A stretch of 15,504 bases of DNA from Firmicutes bacterium UBA6226 (GTDB lineage: Bacteria; Bacillota_A; Clostridia; Peptostreptococcales; Acidaminobacteraceae), in NCBI GenBank assembly GCA_002441045.1, contig DJWQ01000029.1, positions 1-15,504 of the forward strand, given 5' to 3'. The notes below the pieces were generated by a model, which did no database searches, was not told the DNA's origin, and saw nothing but the letters and a program-made list of their open reading frames with translations. Position numbers and translations under genes: made by a program. Below are positions 8,158 to 14,766 of the stretch, piece after piece (position 1 is the stretch's first letter; each line of letters starts with the position of its first letter).

Positions 8158-8724
8158 GTGTCGATAAATCCTGTGGGTTCTTCTAATGGGGTTCTGATAA
8201 ATGGGAATGAACAGATTAAAAAAGCACCCTCTAGCGAAGTGCCTAATATAAGCAGGTCGCAAGCTAGTAATAACTTTAGTGGTAAGGTTGTGAAGTATGT
8301 ATCACCTGAAAATAGAATGGATCGTCTAATAGAAATCTATGGTGAAAAAGCATTAAAGCAAATGGGTGTTATTGAATGTAGTACTTGTAGCTCAAGAACC
8401 TATGTGGATGGTTCTGACGATGCGGGCGTTTCCTTTAAATCGCCAACGCATGTTTCGCCCGAAGCTTCTTTCCAAGCGGTTGCATCACATGAACAAGAGC
8501 ATGTCACAAGAGAAAGAGCGAATGCAGATGCTAATGATGCAACGGTTGTCAGACAAAGTGTTCAGATTTTTACAAGTGTTTGCCCAGAGTGTGGAAGAAG
8601 ATATGCGTCTGGTGGGGTAACAAAAACCACCACAATGAGTGGTGGTCAGGAAAACAAATATAATAATGATCAAAATAAGTCTGGAAAAACGACTAGTGGT
8701 AATTTACTAGAAGCTTTGATTTAG
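8158..8724 (+). CDS. Unknown protein with HExxH and two CxxC motifs
   Basis: I do not recognise a named family for this 188-residue protein. The first 45 residues are Ser/Asn-rich and look disordered. A compact core follows: CSTC at 74-77, RTYVDGSDDAGVSF at 80-93, HEQEH at 111-115 in an apparent helix, and CPECGRRYASGG at 142-153. The tail is Gly/Thr/Asn-rich. The two CxxC pairs could form one zinc site, and HEQEH matches the HExxH zinc-protease pattern, but a third metal ligand and proteolytic activity are unproven. It may be only a structural metal protein. No signal peptide or membrane segment is visible. The GTG start follows AAAGGGG at 8143-8149 with 8-nt spacing. It ends 4 nt from the convergent phosphodiesterase gene, whose likely terminator is embedded in this reading frame. 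Confidence 0.85.
   Translation: MSINPVGSSNGVLINGNEQIKKAPSSEVPNISRSQASNNFSGKVVKYVSPENRMDRLIEIYGEKALKQMGVIECSTCSSRTYVDGSDDAGVSFKSPTHVSPEASFQAVASHEQEHVTRERANADANDATVVRQSVQIFTSVCPECGRRYASGGVTKTTTMSGGQENKYNNDQNKSGKTTSGNLLEALI
8622..8646 (-). terminator. Minus-strand terminator embedded in the unknown gene
   Basis: On the minus strand, ACCACCAC-TCATT-GTGGTGGT (plus 8626-8646) is a perfect 8-bp GC-rich stem followed immediately by five T (plus 8622-8626). That is a textbook intrinsic terminator for the phosphodiesterase transcript arriving from the right. On the plus strand the hairpin is followed by CAGGAAAAC, so it should not stop transcription of the gene that contains it. Confidence 0.75.
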
Positions 8725-8728
8725 TTTG

Positions 8729-9460
8729 CTAGTTATTATTTCTAAGCTCGATCATGACATCGGGCATATCGGTGATAATACCTTCTATACCGTATTGGAT
8801 TAAACCCTTTGCAACACTAGGGTCATTAATCGTATACGCATTAAGAAGAAGTGTATGCTGCTTGATTTCACCTAACATTCTATTGGTTAAAGACTGATAA
8901 GCTGGGTGATAATAATCGGCATTTAATCTTTTAGTATACTCCCACGGTGCAACCATTGCGCTTGCAGTTAAGATACCCGTTTGTGCTTCAGGATCTAGCG
9001 CTTTGATTTTGAGTAACGCATAATGATCAAATGAAGAGTAGATCAATTGTGATTTTGGCAAATAACGATTGCAGAGTGATAGGGTTTGTGTCTCAATATT
9101 GGGATAAAAATCACTGCCTGCTTTAAATTCAACATTTAGAATGGTAGCTTTCCCAGTTTCTTGATCAAATGTTTTTATAAGCTCAAGCACTTCTTGTAGC
9201 GTAGGTATTTGCTCATATTGATTTTTAAATTGGACTTTCAGTTGCTTTAATTCTGCAAGTGTGAAATCAAAGATATTGCCATTTACACCACACATTCTAT
9301 CAAGTGTAAAATCATGAAAAACGATGATTTCACCATCCTTTGAATAATGAATGTCAAGCTCCAGACCGTCTGCTCCCATTTCAAGCGCTTTTCGAAATGA
9401 AGTTAACGTATTTTCAGCATAATAGGCTTTTGCACCTCTGTGTCCAAATATCTTAGTCAT
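8729..9460 (-). CDS. Glycerophosphodiester phosphodiesterase (UgpQ-like, cytosolic)
   Basis: It hydrolyses glycerophosphodiesters such as glycerophosphoethanolamine to glycerol 3-phosphate and an alcohol. At 243 residues with no signal peptide it resembles cytosolic UgpQ rather than secreted GlpQ. The GDPD TIM-barrel signatures are present: HRG at 7-9, ENT at 16-18, ELD with Glu34 and Asp36 as metal ligands, His49 in VFHD as catalytic acid/base, and NVEFKAG with Glu111 and Lys113. The C-terminal GIEGIITDMPD is also typical. The ATG at 9460 follows GGAGGG (plus 9466-9471). It lies 66 nt downstream of cobT on the same strand with no terminator between them, so it may be partly co-transcribed with cobT. 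Confidence 0.92.
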   Translation of the reverse strand: MTKIFGHRGAKAYYAENTLTSFRKALEMGADGLELDIHYSKDGEIIVFHDFTLDRMCGVNGNIFDFTLAELKQLKVQFKNQYEQIPTLQEVLELIKTFDQETGKATILNVEFKAGSDFYPNIETQTLSLCNRYLPKSQLIYSSFDHYALLKIKALDPEAQTGILTASAMVAPWEYTKRLNADYYHPAYQSLTNRMLGEIKQHTLLLNAYTINDPSVAKGLIQYGIEGIITDMPDVMIELRNNN

Positions 9461-9491
9461 ATGATCCCTCCAAATTAGTCATCTTTTTTTT

Positions 9492-9520
9492 ATTATAATA
9501 TGAATTGATCAAAATGACCA
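9492..9520 (-). promoter_or_regulatory. Possible promoter of the phosphodiesterase gene
   Basis: On the minus strand TGGTCA (plus 9515-9520) and a perfect TATAAT (plus 9492-9497) are 17 nt apart. This would let the gene be expressed independently of the cobalamin-controlled cobT transcript. Confidence 0.45.
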
Positions 9521-9526
9521 TTTAGA

Positions 9527-10582
9527 TTATACAACTGCAATTCCAGCTTCCTCAAAAGTTATCATATCATTATTCATCGCACATGCTGACTCAATTAGAC
9601 CAAACGCTAGAACTGCACCACTGCCTTCACCTAAACGCATGTTCATGTGAAGATAGGGCTTAAGACCGAGTAACTCAGTAGCCAAACTTGCACTTTTTTC
9701 TTCAGAAGCATGTGAGGCAAAAAGGAAAGCGACTACATCTGGGTTTATTTTTTTTGCGATTAAGGCCGAAACGGTTGATATATAGCCATCTACAACTACA
9801 GGTACACGATAGATAGCGCCTCCGAGCATGATTCCGGTCATACCGGCAATATCATATCCACCAAGTGCAGCCAATAACTCTATTGGGTTTTCCAGTTGTG
9901 ACTTTGATTTTGATTCGATGGCACGTCTAATGACAGATGCCTTATGTGATAGCTTTTCAATTGGAAAGTTCGCACCAACGCCTGTGATTTCTTCAGGTGA
10001 TTTACCACTTAAGACAGAGAGAAGAGCAGTGGAAGGCGTTGTATTCCCAATTCCCATTTCGCCTGTTGCAATAAGATTATGACCCTCTTCTTTTGCAATC
10101 CGTACCATTTCAATACCAATTTGGATTGCCTCTAGAGCTTGCTCCGTAGTCATAGCATCTGATTTAGCGATATTGTTAGTTCCGTTAGCTATTCTTCTAT
10201 CAATGAGAGAGGGATGTTTTTCTTGAAAATTAATCCCGATATCTACAGCATATACAGTTGTACTGGTATGCTTCGCCAATGCACCTACACCTGTTACCCC
10301 TTTAGCAATGTTAAGGGATTGAACCCATGTGACAATTGGAGGTGCTGATGCTATATCTTCTTCACAGACACCATGATCGGCACACATGACGATGACTGCT
10401 TTCTTTTCAATTGTAGGTCTTTCGGTTTTATAGATCCCAGACAATTGAACTGCGATTTCTTCAAGAGCACCTAGTGAGCCTTGTGGTTTGACCAGTTGAT
10501 CGACACGTTGACGTGTAGCGGTCATCTTTTCCATACAGAGTGGTTGGATTTTTTGTTTTAATTCGTTTGTAAAAGCTTTCAT
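9527..10582 (-). CDS. cobT: Nicotinate-nucleotide:dimethylbenzimidazole phosphoribosyltransferase CobT
   Basis: CobT makes alpha-ribazole phosphate from nicotinate mononucleotide and the lower-ligand base, activating it for attachment to cobamides. The 351-residue length is typical. Visible landmarks are KPQGSLGALE near 32-41, ADHGVCEE at 68-75, GEMGIGNTT at 174-182, and RLGEGSGA at 316-323, where Glu319 corresponds to the catalytic base (Glu317 in the Salmonella enzyme). The frame is open to 10615, but the ATG at 10582 is preferred, with GGAGG (plus 10589-10593) 6 nt upstream. The gene stands behind a cobalamin riboswitch and has no other cobamide gene in this window, so it may serve remodelling of salvaged corrinoids or act with genes elsewhere. 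Confidence 0.95.
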   Translation of the reverse strand: MKAFTNELKQKIQPLCMEKMTATRQRVDQLVKPQGSLGALEEIAVQLSGIYKTERPTIEKKAVIVMCADHGVCEEDIASAPPIVTWVQSLNIAKGVTGVGALAKHTSTTVYAVDIGINFQEKHPSLIDRRIANGTNNIAKSDAMTTEQALEAIQIGIEMVRIAKEEGHNLIATGEMGIGNTTPSTALLSVLSGKSPEEITGVGANFPIEKLSHKASVIRRAIESKSKSQLENPIELLAALGGYDIAGMTGIMLGGAIYRVPVVVDGYISTVSALIAKKINPDVVAFLFASHASEEKSASLATELLGLKPYLHMNMRLGEGSGAVLAFGLIESACAMNNDMITFEEAGIAVV

Positions 10583-10643
10583 AAATGGCCTCCAAAAATA
10601 ATTTTTTAGGGGCAATAAAGTGAGTCTGAACTGAATTCAACAG

Positions 10644-10710
10644 AAAAAAAAGCCCATTACCTCAATGTAAGTTTATCATTTAGAATAAACTTATCCCTTG
10701 GGTAATGAAC
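10644..10710 (-). terminator. Riboswitch expression-platform terminator
   Basis: On the minus strand GTTCATTACC (plus 10701-10710) pairs with GGTAATGGGC (plus 10652-10661), including two G-U pairs, and is followed by eight T (plus 10644-10651). An inner hairpin AAGTTTAT/ATAAACTT (plus 10669-10692) sits within the loop. An upstream GGTAA at plus 10712-10716 can pair instead with the left arm, giving a small competing hairpin at plus 10701-10716. Confidence 0.85.
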
Positions 10711-10734
10711 TTTACCGTCGTCCATTGATTCAAC

Positions 10735-10880
10735 TACAGGCAGGTCTCCTGGCTCAACATCAATGCTTATCGCGCCTTCCCAGTTTCCCAGTGGCATATG
10801 CGATCGCTCCGTCTTACAGTGATGGGTTCGCTTAGGACTTTCACCTAATTCCCTATTCTCCAATTTATTGGCACCTATAA
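10735..10880 (-). ncRNA. Cobalamin (B12) riboswitch aptamer, class I
   Basis: Read on the minus strand, the ordered conserved blocks of the cobalamin aptamer are all present: AGGTGCC near the 5' end, GGTGAAAGTCC, GAACCCATCACTGT, GCCACTGG with GGGAAGGC, and the B12 box GAGCCAGGAGACCTGCC (within plus 10738-10755). TATAGG (plus 10874-10879) and CCTGTA (plus 10735-10740) can close P1. It controls cobT, and adenosylcobalamin or a related corrinoid is expected to promote termination and lower cobT expression. A short open frame on the same strand inside it is not a gene. Confidence 0.95.
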
Positions 10881-10887
10881 CATTTAC

Positions 10888-10916
10888 ATTCTAGCGTAGA
10901 ATGAGAGACAAGTCAA
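10888..10916 (-). promoter_or_regulatory. Promoter of the cobalamin riboswitch-cobT transcript
   Basis: On the minus strand TTGACT (plus 10911-10916) and TAGAAT (plus 10888-10893) are 17 nt apart, each matching consensus at five of six positions. The predicted RNA start near 10881 falls just before the aptamer, as expected. Confidence 0.8.
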
Positions 10917-10948
10917 TTTGTAAAATTATTTTAATCCTTATTAAAAAA

Positions 10949-10976
10949 TTGCATAAGCACAATTTCATGTTATAAT
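10949..10976 (+). promoter_or_regulatory. Promoter of the aminotransferase gene
   Basis: A perfect TATAAT at 10971-10976 is preceded by TG one base upstream (extended -10). TTGCAT at 10949-10954 gives a 16-nt spacer. It is back-to-back with the cobT promoter, about 33 nt between the two -35 elements. Confidence 0.7.
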
Positions 10977-11008
10977 AGTATAGGAAAATAGATAAGGAGG
11001 CGTTAATC

Positions 11009-12202
11009 ATGATTTCAAAAGAGGTACGCGAGAATTTACAGAATGCGTCTTGGATCAGAAGAATGTTTGTTGAGGGGAGCAAGCTCAAGGCGCAATTTGG
11101 CGAAGACAACGTTTATGACTATAGCTTAGGAAATCCCTATTTTGAACCCCCTAAATCAGTTACTGATAAGTTGAAAAGTGTTGTAAACGCTGACACACCA
11201 GGTGCACATAGATATATGGATAATGCAGGCTTTCCTGAAGTTAGACAAAAGGTAGCGGATGCAATCAATAGAGATATCGATCAGCCAATTGCAAAGGAGC
11301 ATGTCCTTATGACTGTTGGCGCAGCAGGTGGAATCAACGTACTTCTGCGAACGGTTATGGATGCTGGAGATGAAGTGATTATATTTGCGCCTTATTTTGC
11401 TGAGTACATTTTTTATATTAATAATCACAATGGTGTTCCAGTCATCTTAAAAACGGATGAAAAGACATTTGAACCTGATTTAGAGGCATTCAAGTCTGTC
11501 ATCACGGAAAAAACACGTGCGGTAATTATTAATTCACCGAATAACCCTACTGGTGTCATCTATTCAGAAGAGACCCTTAAAGGGATTGGCCGCGTATTAA
11601 CTGAGGCTGAAGAAAAATTTGGTAGAGAAATATACTTGATTTCTGATGAACCATACAAAGCGCTTGTATATGATGGTGTTGTTGTTCCAAACATTCACAA
11701 CTACTTCAGACACTCTGTAATGGTAAATTCTTATTCTAAATCACTTGGACTTGCTGGCGAGAGAATTGGTTATATTGCAATTAATAGCCAGTTTGAAGAT
11801 GTTGAGCTTTTTATGGGTGGTTTGGCCTTTTGCAATAGAACACTCGGTTTTGTTAATGCACCTGCACTTTGGCAGAAAGTTATCTCTGATTCATTAGAAG
11901 AAACCGTTGATATTTCACAATATCAAATGAGAAGAGACCTTCTACTAGATAAGCTTAGATCACTTGGTTTTGAAATGGTTGAACCAAAAGGGGCCTTCTA
12001 TCTTTTCCCTAAGGCACTTGAAGAAGATGATGTGGCATTTGTTATGGAAGCGAAGAAGTTCAACTTACTATTGGTACCTGGAAGTGGTTTTGGCTATCCA
12101 GGCTATTTTAGAATTTCATATTGCGTCGATTTGGCTATGATTGAAAGATCATTACCTGCATTTGAAAAACTAGTTGAGCATTATAAAAACATGAAGAAAT
12201 AG
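11009..12202 (+). CDS. PLP-dependent aminotransferase, class I/II (fold type I)
   Basis: This 397-residue cytoplasmic aminotransferase of the aspartate aminotransferase superfamily swaps an amino group between an amino acid and a 2-oxo acid. SPNNPTG (176-182) and SDEPY (212-216) bind PLP, with Asp213 contacting the pyridine nitrogen. Lys244 in SYSKSLGLAGERIGY is the Schiff-base lysine, and Arg368 in YFRISYC is the likely substrate-carboxylate arginine. The N-terminal YSLGNPYFEPP and AHRYMDNAGFPEVR are in place. The substrate cannot be assigned; aspartate or aromatic amino acids are possible. The start follows AAGGAGG at 10994-11000. It is monocistronic, divergent from cobT, with its own promoter and terminator, and nothing ties it functionally to cobalamin. 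Confidence 0.92.
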   Translation: MISKEVRENLQNASWIRRMFVEGSKLKAQFGEDNVYDYSLGNPYFEPPKSVTDKLKSVVNADTPGAHRYMDNAGFPEVRQKVADAINRDIDQPIAKEHVLMTVGAAGGINVLLRTVMDAGDEVIIFAPYFAEYIFYINNHNGVPVILKTDEKTFEPDLEAFKSVITEKTRAVIINSPNNPTGVIYSEETLKGIGRVLTEAEEKFGREIYLISDEPYKALVYDGVVVPNIHNYFRHSVMVNSYSKSLGLAGERIGYIAINSQFEDVELFMGGLAFCNRTLGFVNAPALWQKVISDSLEETVDISQYQMRRDLLLDKLRSLGFEMVEPKGAFYLFPKALEEDDVAFVMEAKKFNLLLVPGSGFGYPGYFRISYCVDLAMIERSLPAFEKLVEHYKNMKK

Positions 12203-12265
12203 TTCGCTAATGAACGCATCATTAACGCTATTTAAGTTATAACGTATAAAAAATTATATAAAATT

Positions 12266-12310
12266 AGACCTGTAATCATCTTGCTAACGAAATGAGATAC
12301 AGGTCTTTTT
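12266..12310. terminator. Intrinsic terminator between the aminotransferase and histidine kinase genes
   Basis: AGACCTGT at 12266-12273 pairs with ACAGGTCT at 12299-12306, and TTTTT follows on the plus strand. The 25-nt loop may be partly closed by TCAT/ATGA. On the minus strand the left side is T-rich, so it may also end the kinase transcript arriving from the right. Confidence 0.75.
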
Positions 12311-12339
12311 ATGTCTAAAATAGTGAAGATTAATATAAT

Positions 12340-13944
12340 CTAATGGCTCTTCTTTTTGGGAATGAATAATGTAATGGTAGTGCCTTTAGTAACTTCACTT
12401 TCTATTCTCATATGTCCACCATGTGCCTTGATTAAGGCATCTACTATGCTGAGTCCTAGTCCAGATCCGCCTGTTCTACGATTGCGGTCTTCATTGAGGC
12501 GGTAGAAACGATTGGTTAGGTTGGGGATGCTTTCTTTGGCAATACCTCGTCCTTGATCGATTAATGAGAGTGCAATATATTGATTGCGCTGTTCGGATTT
12601 AAAAGTAATCGTTGTGTCCTCAAGGGAATACTTTACTGCATTTTCAACCAAAGCTCTAAAAATTTGAGTCATAATTTCTAAATCGATATACAATAGTCCT
12701 TCATAATTGAGTTCGGTTTTAAAATGATAGAGTGGATAGAGTCGAATGCATTCCTCTAAACCTTTTCTAAAGAATTCTGAGACGGTAATTTCCTCATAAG
12801 TGACTTTGATTCTATTGTTCTCAAGTCGTGCCAAAGTTAGTAATTTCTCCACCATATTCTTCATATGGGTTGCTTCAAGCTCAATCGCATCGAGTGACTC
12901 CTTTAATAGAGCCTCGTTTCCAGTACCCATAGTCTTTAATAAATCGATATATCCTAAAACGATGGTGAGTGGAATTCGAAGCTCGTGAGAAGCATCGGAT
13001 ACAAATCTCTTTTGATTCTCAAATGACCCCTCTAAATTTTCTAGCATCGTATTTAAACTTTTTATAAGTGTATCGATTTCATCATGACTCTCAGTTGGCG
13101 GGATACGATAATTGAGTATTTTATTATCGACACCTTGGGCGATTTTCGAAAGATCAACAAGTGGCTTTAAGGCTTTACGTGTAAAGAACTTCGCAAAAAT
13201 GGATAAAAATAAAATGCCGATGATGGCAGAGACCAATAGAGCTGAGTTTAGACTTAACAGAAAATCTTGATCGAGATCTGGATAGATAAATACTGATGCA
13301 AGAAGACTGTACTCTTCGCCAATGTCAATTCTAACCACTGTGTACATAACATCAAAACCCATAACGTCAGATTCTGAGATGAATGGGGATTCACCTCTCG
13401 TTGGAACGAGCAGAGAAATGTCCTTGTACTTAATGGTTTCACTTGCATTTAACTTCTTAAATAATTCGAAAGTAAGTATTTCCTTGCCTTGTAAAATATC
13501 CTTATTAAAGGAAACATTGAAATCAATATTAGCTGGATTAATCTTAAATTGATCAAGAATCAAAAGATCATAGACATCCTTGTTGAGAGGATAGGACGTT
13601 TTCCCGTTGGTATCAAAAAGCGTGACAAGGGTTTTGTAGTTGTCAAAGATATAGTAATCCTCAAGCAATCTAAAAATATGTGGAATTCTATTGTCAGGAG
13701 ACATAGCTGAGAGTGTGTCTTTCTCTGAATACAAAAGTTCTTGAATCTTAAGCTGTGTGGTCTGTAAATCTTCTCGATTCTTAAAATATAAAAATTGATT
13801 GGTCAAAAGTGTAACGAAATACATAGATAAAGATATGAGTATGGTAAAAAGAACCACGTTTGACAGCGTGATTCTAGTGGATAACTTAATTCGTCTAATT
13901 CTGTTTTTTATCTGCTTTATTTTATCATCGAACAACGTAGCCAC
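12340..13944 (-). CDS. Membrane sensor histidine kinase with HAMP domain
   Basis: This 534-residue kinase is the partner of the response regulator encoded just before it. The N-terminal transmembrane helix is at about 26-48, followed by an extracytoplasmic region of about 180 residues with no recognised fold and a second helix at about 231-252. HAMP covers about 253-307. The dimerisation/phosphoacceptor domain has His320 in SDASHELRIPLT. The ATPase domain has the N box with Asn435 (LVENAVKYS), DQGRGI at 463-468 and the G box GGSGLGLSIV at 492-501. The usual Thr four residues after the histidine is Ile here. The gene overlaps the regulator stop codon by about 20 nt. The GTG at 13944 has AAGGGG only 2 nt upstream, so a TTG at 13935 is an alternative start. 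The signal sensed is unknown. Confidence 0.92.
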   Translation of the reverse strand: MATLFDDKIKQIKNRIRRIKLSTRITLSNVVLFTILISLSMYFVTLLTNQFLYFKNREDLQTTQLKIQELLYSEKDTLSAMSPDNRIPHIFRLLEDYYIFDNYKTLVTLFDTNGKTSYPLNKDVYDLLILDQFKINPANIDFNVSFNKDILQGKEILTFELFKKLNASETIKYKDISLLVPTRGESPFISESDVMGFDVMYTVVRIDIGEEYSLLASVFIYPDLDQDFLLSLNSALLVSAIIGILFLSIFAKFFTRKALKPLVDLSKIAQGVDNKILNYRIPPTESHDEIDTLIKSLNTMLENLEGSFENQKRFVSDASHELRIPLTIVLGYIDLLKTMGTGNEALLKESLDAIELEATHMKNMVEKLLTLARLENNRIKVTYEEITVSEFFRKGLEECIRLYPLYHFKTELNYEGLLYIDLEIMTQIFRALVENAVKYSLEDTTITFKSEQRNQYIALSLIDQGRGIAKESIPNLTNRFYRLNEDRNRRTGGSGLGLSIVDALIKAHGGHMRIESEVTKGTTITLFIPKKKSH

Positions 13945-14599
13945 GACCCCTTATGGTTTGTATCAATTTTCGATCGAAATCTCGGTCAATCTTATCTCGT
14001 AGATATTTGATATAAACATCGACGATGTTTAAACTACCATAATAGTCATAGCCCCAAACCTTATTCAAAATTTGCTCGCGTGTCAGTACGATTCCTTTAT
14101 TGATGATTAAATGCTTTAATAAGTCGAACTCGGTTTTAGAAAGCTCAACAAGTTTACCAGAACGTGTAACTTCAAATGTTACAGAGTTGATAAGTAAATC
14201 CTCAAACATCATAATTTCGGATGTAGGTGTGGTATTTGCTTTTTTTCGTATATTGGCTCTAATACGCGCAAGCAACTCTTCAAAAACAAAGGGTTTAGTG
14301 ACGTAGTCATCTGCACCAGAATCCAAACCACTGATGACATCATTAATATCATCCTTTGCAGTGAGCATGATAATTTTCATATCAGGATTAATTCGCTTTA
14401 TTGCATTACAGGCAGTTATACCATCTGTTTTGGGCATCATGACATCCATAAGAATTAAGTCATAATGATTAAGTCTGACTTTGTCGAGTGCTTCAGAACC
14501 ATCATAAGCAAAATCAGTATCATATCCAGCGTATTTCAATTGCAGATCGATAATTCTAGAGATTTTAAGTTCATCTTCTACAATTAGTATTTTTTCCAT
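13925..14599 (-). CDS. OmpR/PhoB-family response regulator
   Basis: This 224-residue transcription factor is activated by phosphorylation. The receiver domain (about 1-118) has the acidic pocket Glu8-Asp9, phosphoacceptor Asp52 in LILMDVMMP, Thr80 and Lys102 in TKPF. The winged-helix DNA-binding domain (about 128-224) ends in IQTIRGRGYVVR, typical of OmpR/PhoB proteins. The frame opens at an ATG at 14620, but the ATG at 14599 is preferred: AAAGGAG (plus 14606-14612) lies 6 nt upstream and the protein then starts MEKILIVEDE. It is co-transcribed and overlapping with the downstream kinase, so the two surely form one signalling pair. Its targets are not visible. Confidence 0.95.
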   Translation of the reverse strand: MEKILIVEDELKISRIIDLQLKYAGYDTDFAYDGSEALDKVRLNHYDLILMDVMMPKTDGITACNAIKRINPDMKIIMLTAKDDINDVISGLDSGADDYVTKPFVFEELLARIRANIRKKANTTPTSEIMMFEDLLINSVTFEVTRSGKLVELSKTEFDLLKHLIINKGIVLTREQILNKVWGYDYYGSLNIVDVYIKYLRDKIDRDFDRKLIQTIRGRGYVVR

Positions 14600-14626
14600 C
14601 TGTCTCTCCTTTTTGTTCATGTCTTA

Positions 14627-14655
14627 AATATAACAAAATTCGGCAAATCATACAA
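14627..14655 (-). promoter_or_regulatory. Possible promoter of the two-component operon
   Basis: On the minus strand TTGTAT (plus 14650-14655) and TATATT (plus 14627-14632) are 17 nt apart, placing the RNA start about 20 nt before the preferred regulator ATG. The -35 matches consensus only at three of six positions and lies inside the inverted repeat at 14635-14676. The call is tentative. Confidence 0.35.
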
Positions 14656-14678
14656 CCGTATGACGCGCCGAATTTTTA
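14635..14678. terminator. Inverted repeat, probable bidirectional terminator upstream of the regulator
   Basis: AAAATTCGGC (14635-14644) pairs perfectly with GCCGAATTTT (14667-14676). Inside it, TCATAC (14648-14653) pairs with GTATGA (14658-14663) over an AACC loop. T-rich sequence follows on both sides. For minus-strand transcription it would end the ECF-component transcript before the two-component genes. Confidence 0.65.
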
Positions 14679-14683
14679 TTAAG

Positions 14684-14755
14684 CCACAATCTTGCTTGTG
14701 GTAAAATCTGAAGGCCCGATGCCTGAAAATTTTTTTTACAGGGAGTGACCCCTGT
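14684..14755. other. Three further small hairpins downstream of the ECF S-component gene
   Basis: CCACAA/TTGTGG (14684-14689 with 14696-14701), AGGC/GCCT (14712-14715 with 14721-14724) and ACAGGG/CCCTGT (14738-14743 with 14750-14755) occur in series, with a T8 run at 14730-14737. The last begins 11 nt after the ECF stop on the minus strand but is followed there by A rather than T residues, so it is not a standard terminator. The function is unknown. Confidence 0.45.
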
Positions 14756-14766
14756 TTAAACATCAA

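Noticed and set aside
8366..8673. Alternative frames across the unknown gene (plus 8366-8620, minus 8485-8673)
   Set aside because: They have no start context and no recognisable domain, whereas the frame from GTG 8158 contains paired CxxC and HExxH motifs and a good ribosome binding site.
10657..10863. Minus-strand open frame of 68 codons within the cobT leader
   Set aside because: It lies entirely inside the cobalamin riboswitch and its terminator; the conserved RNA blocks explain the sequence and no ribosome binding site was seen.
13799..14306. Plus-strand open frames opposite the two-component genes
   Set aside because: They are antisense shadows of clearly conserved kinase and regulator domains and lack ribosome binding sites.
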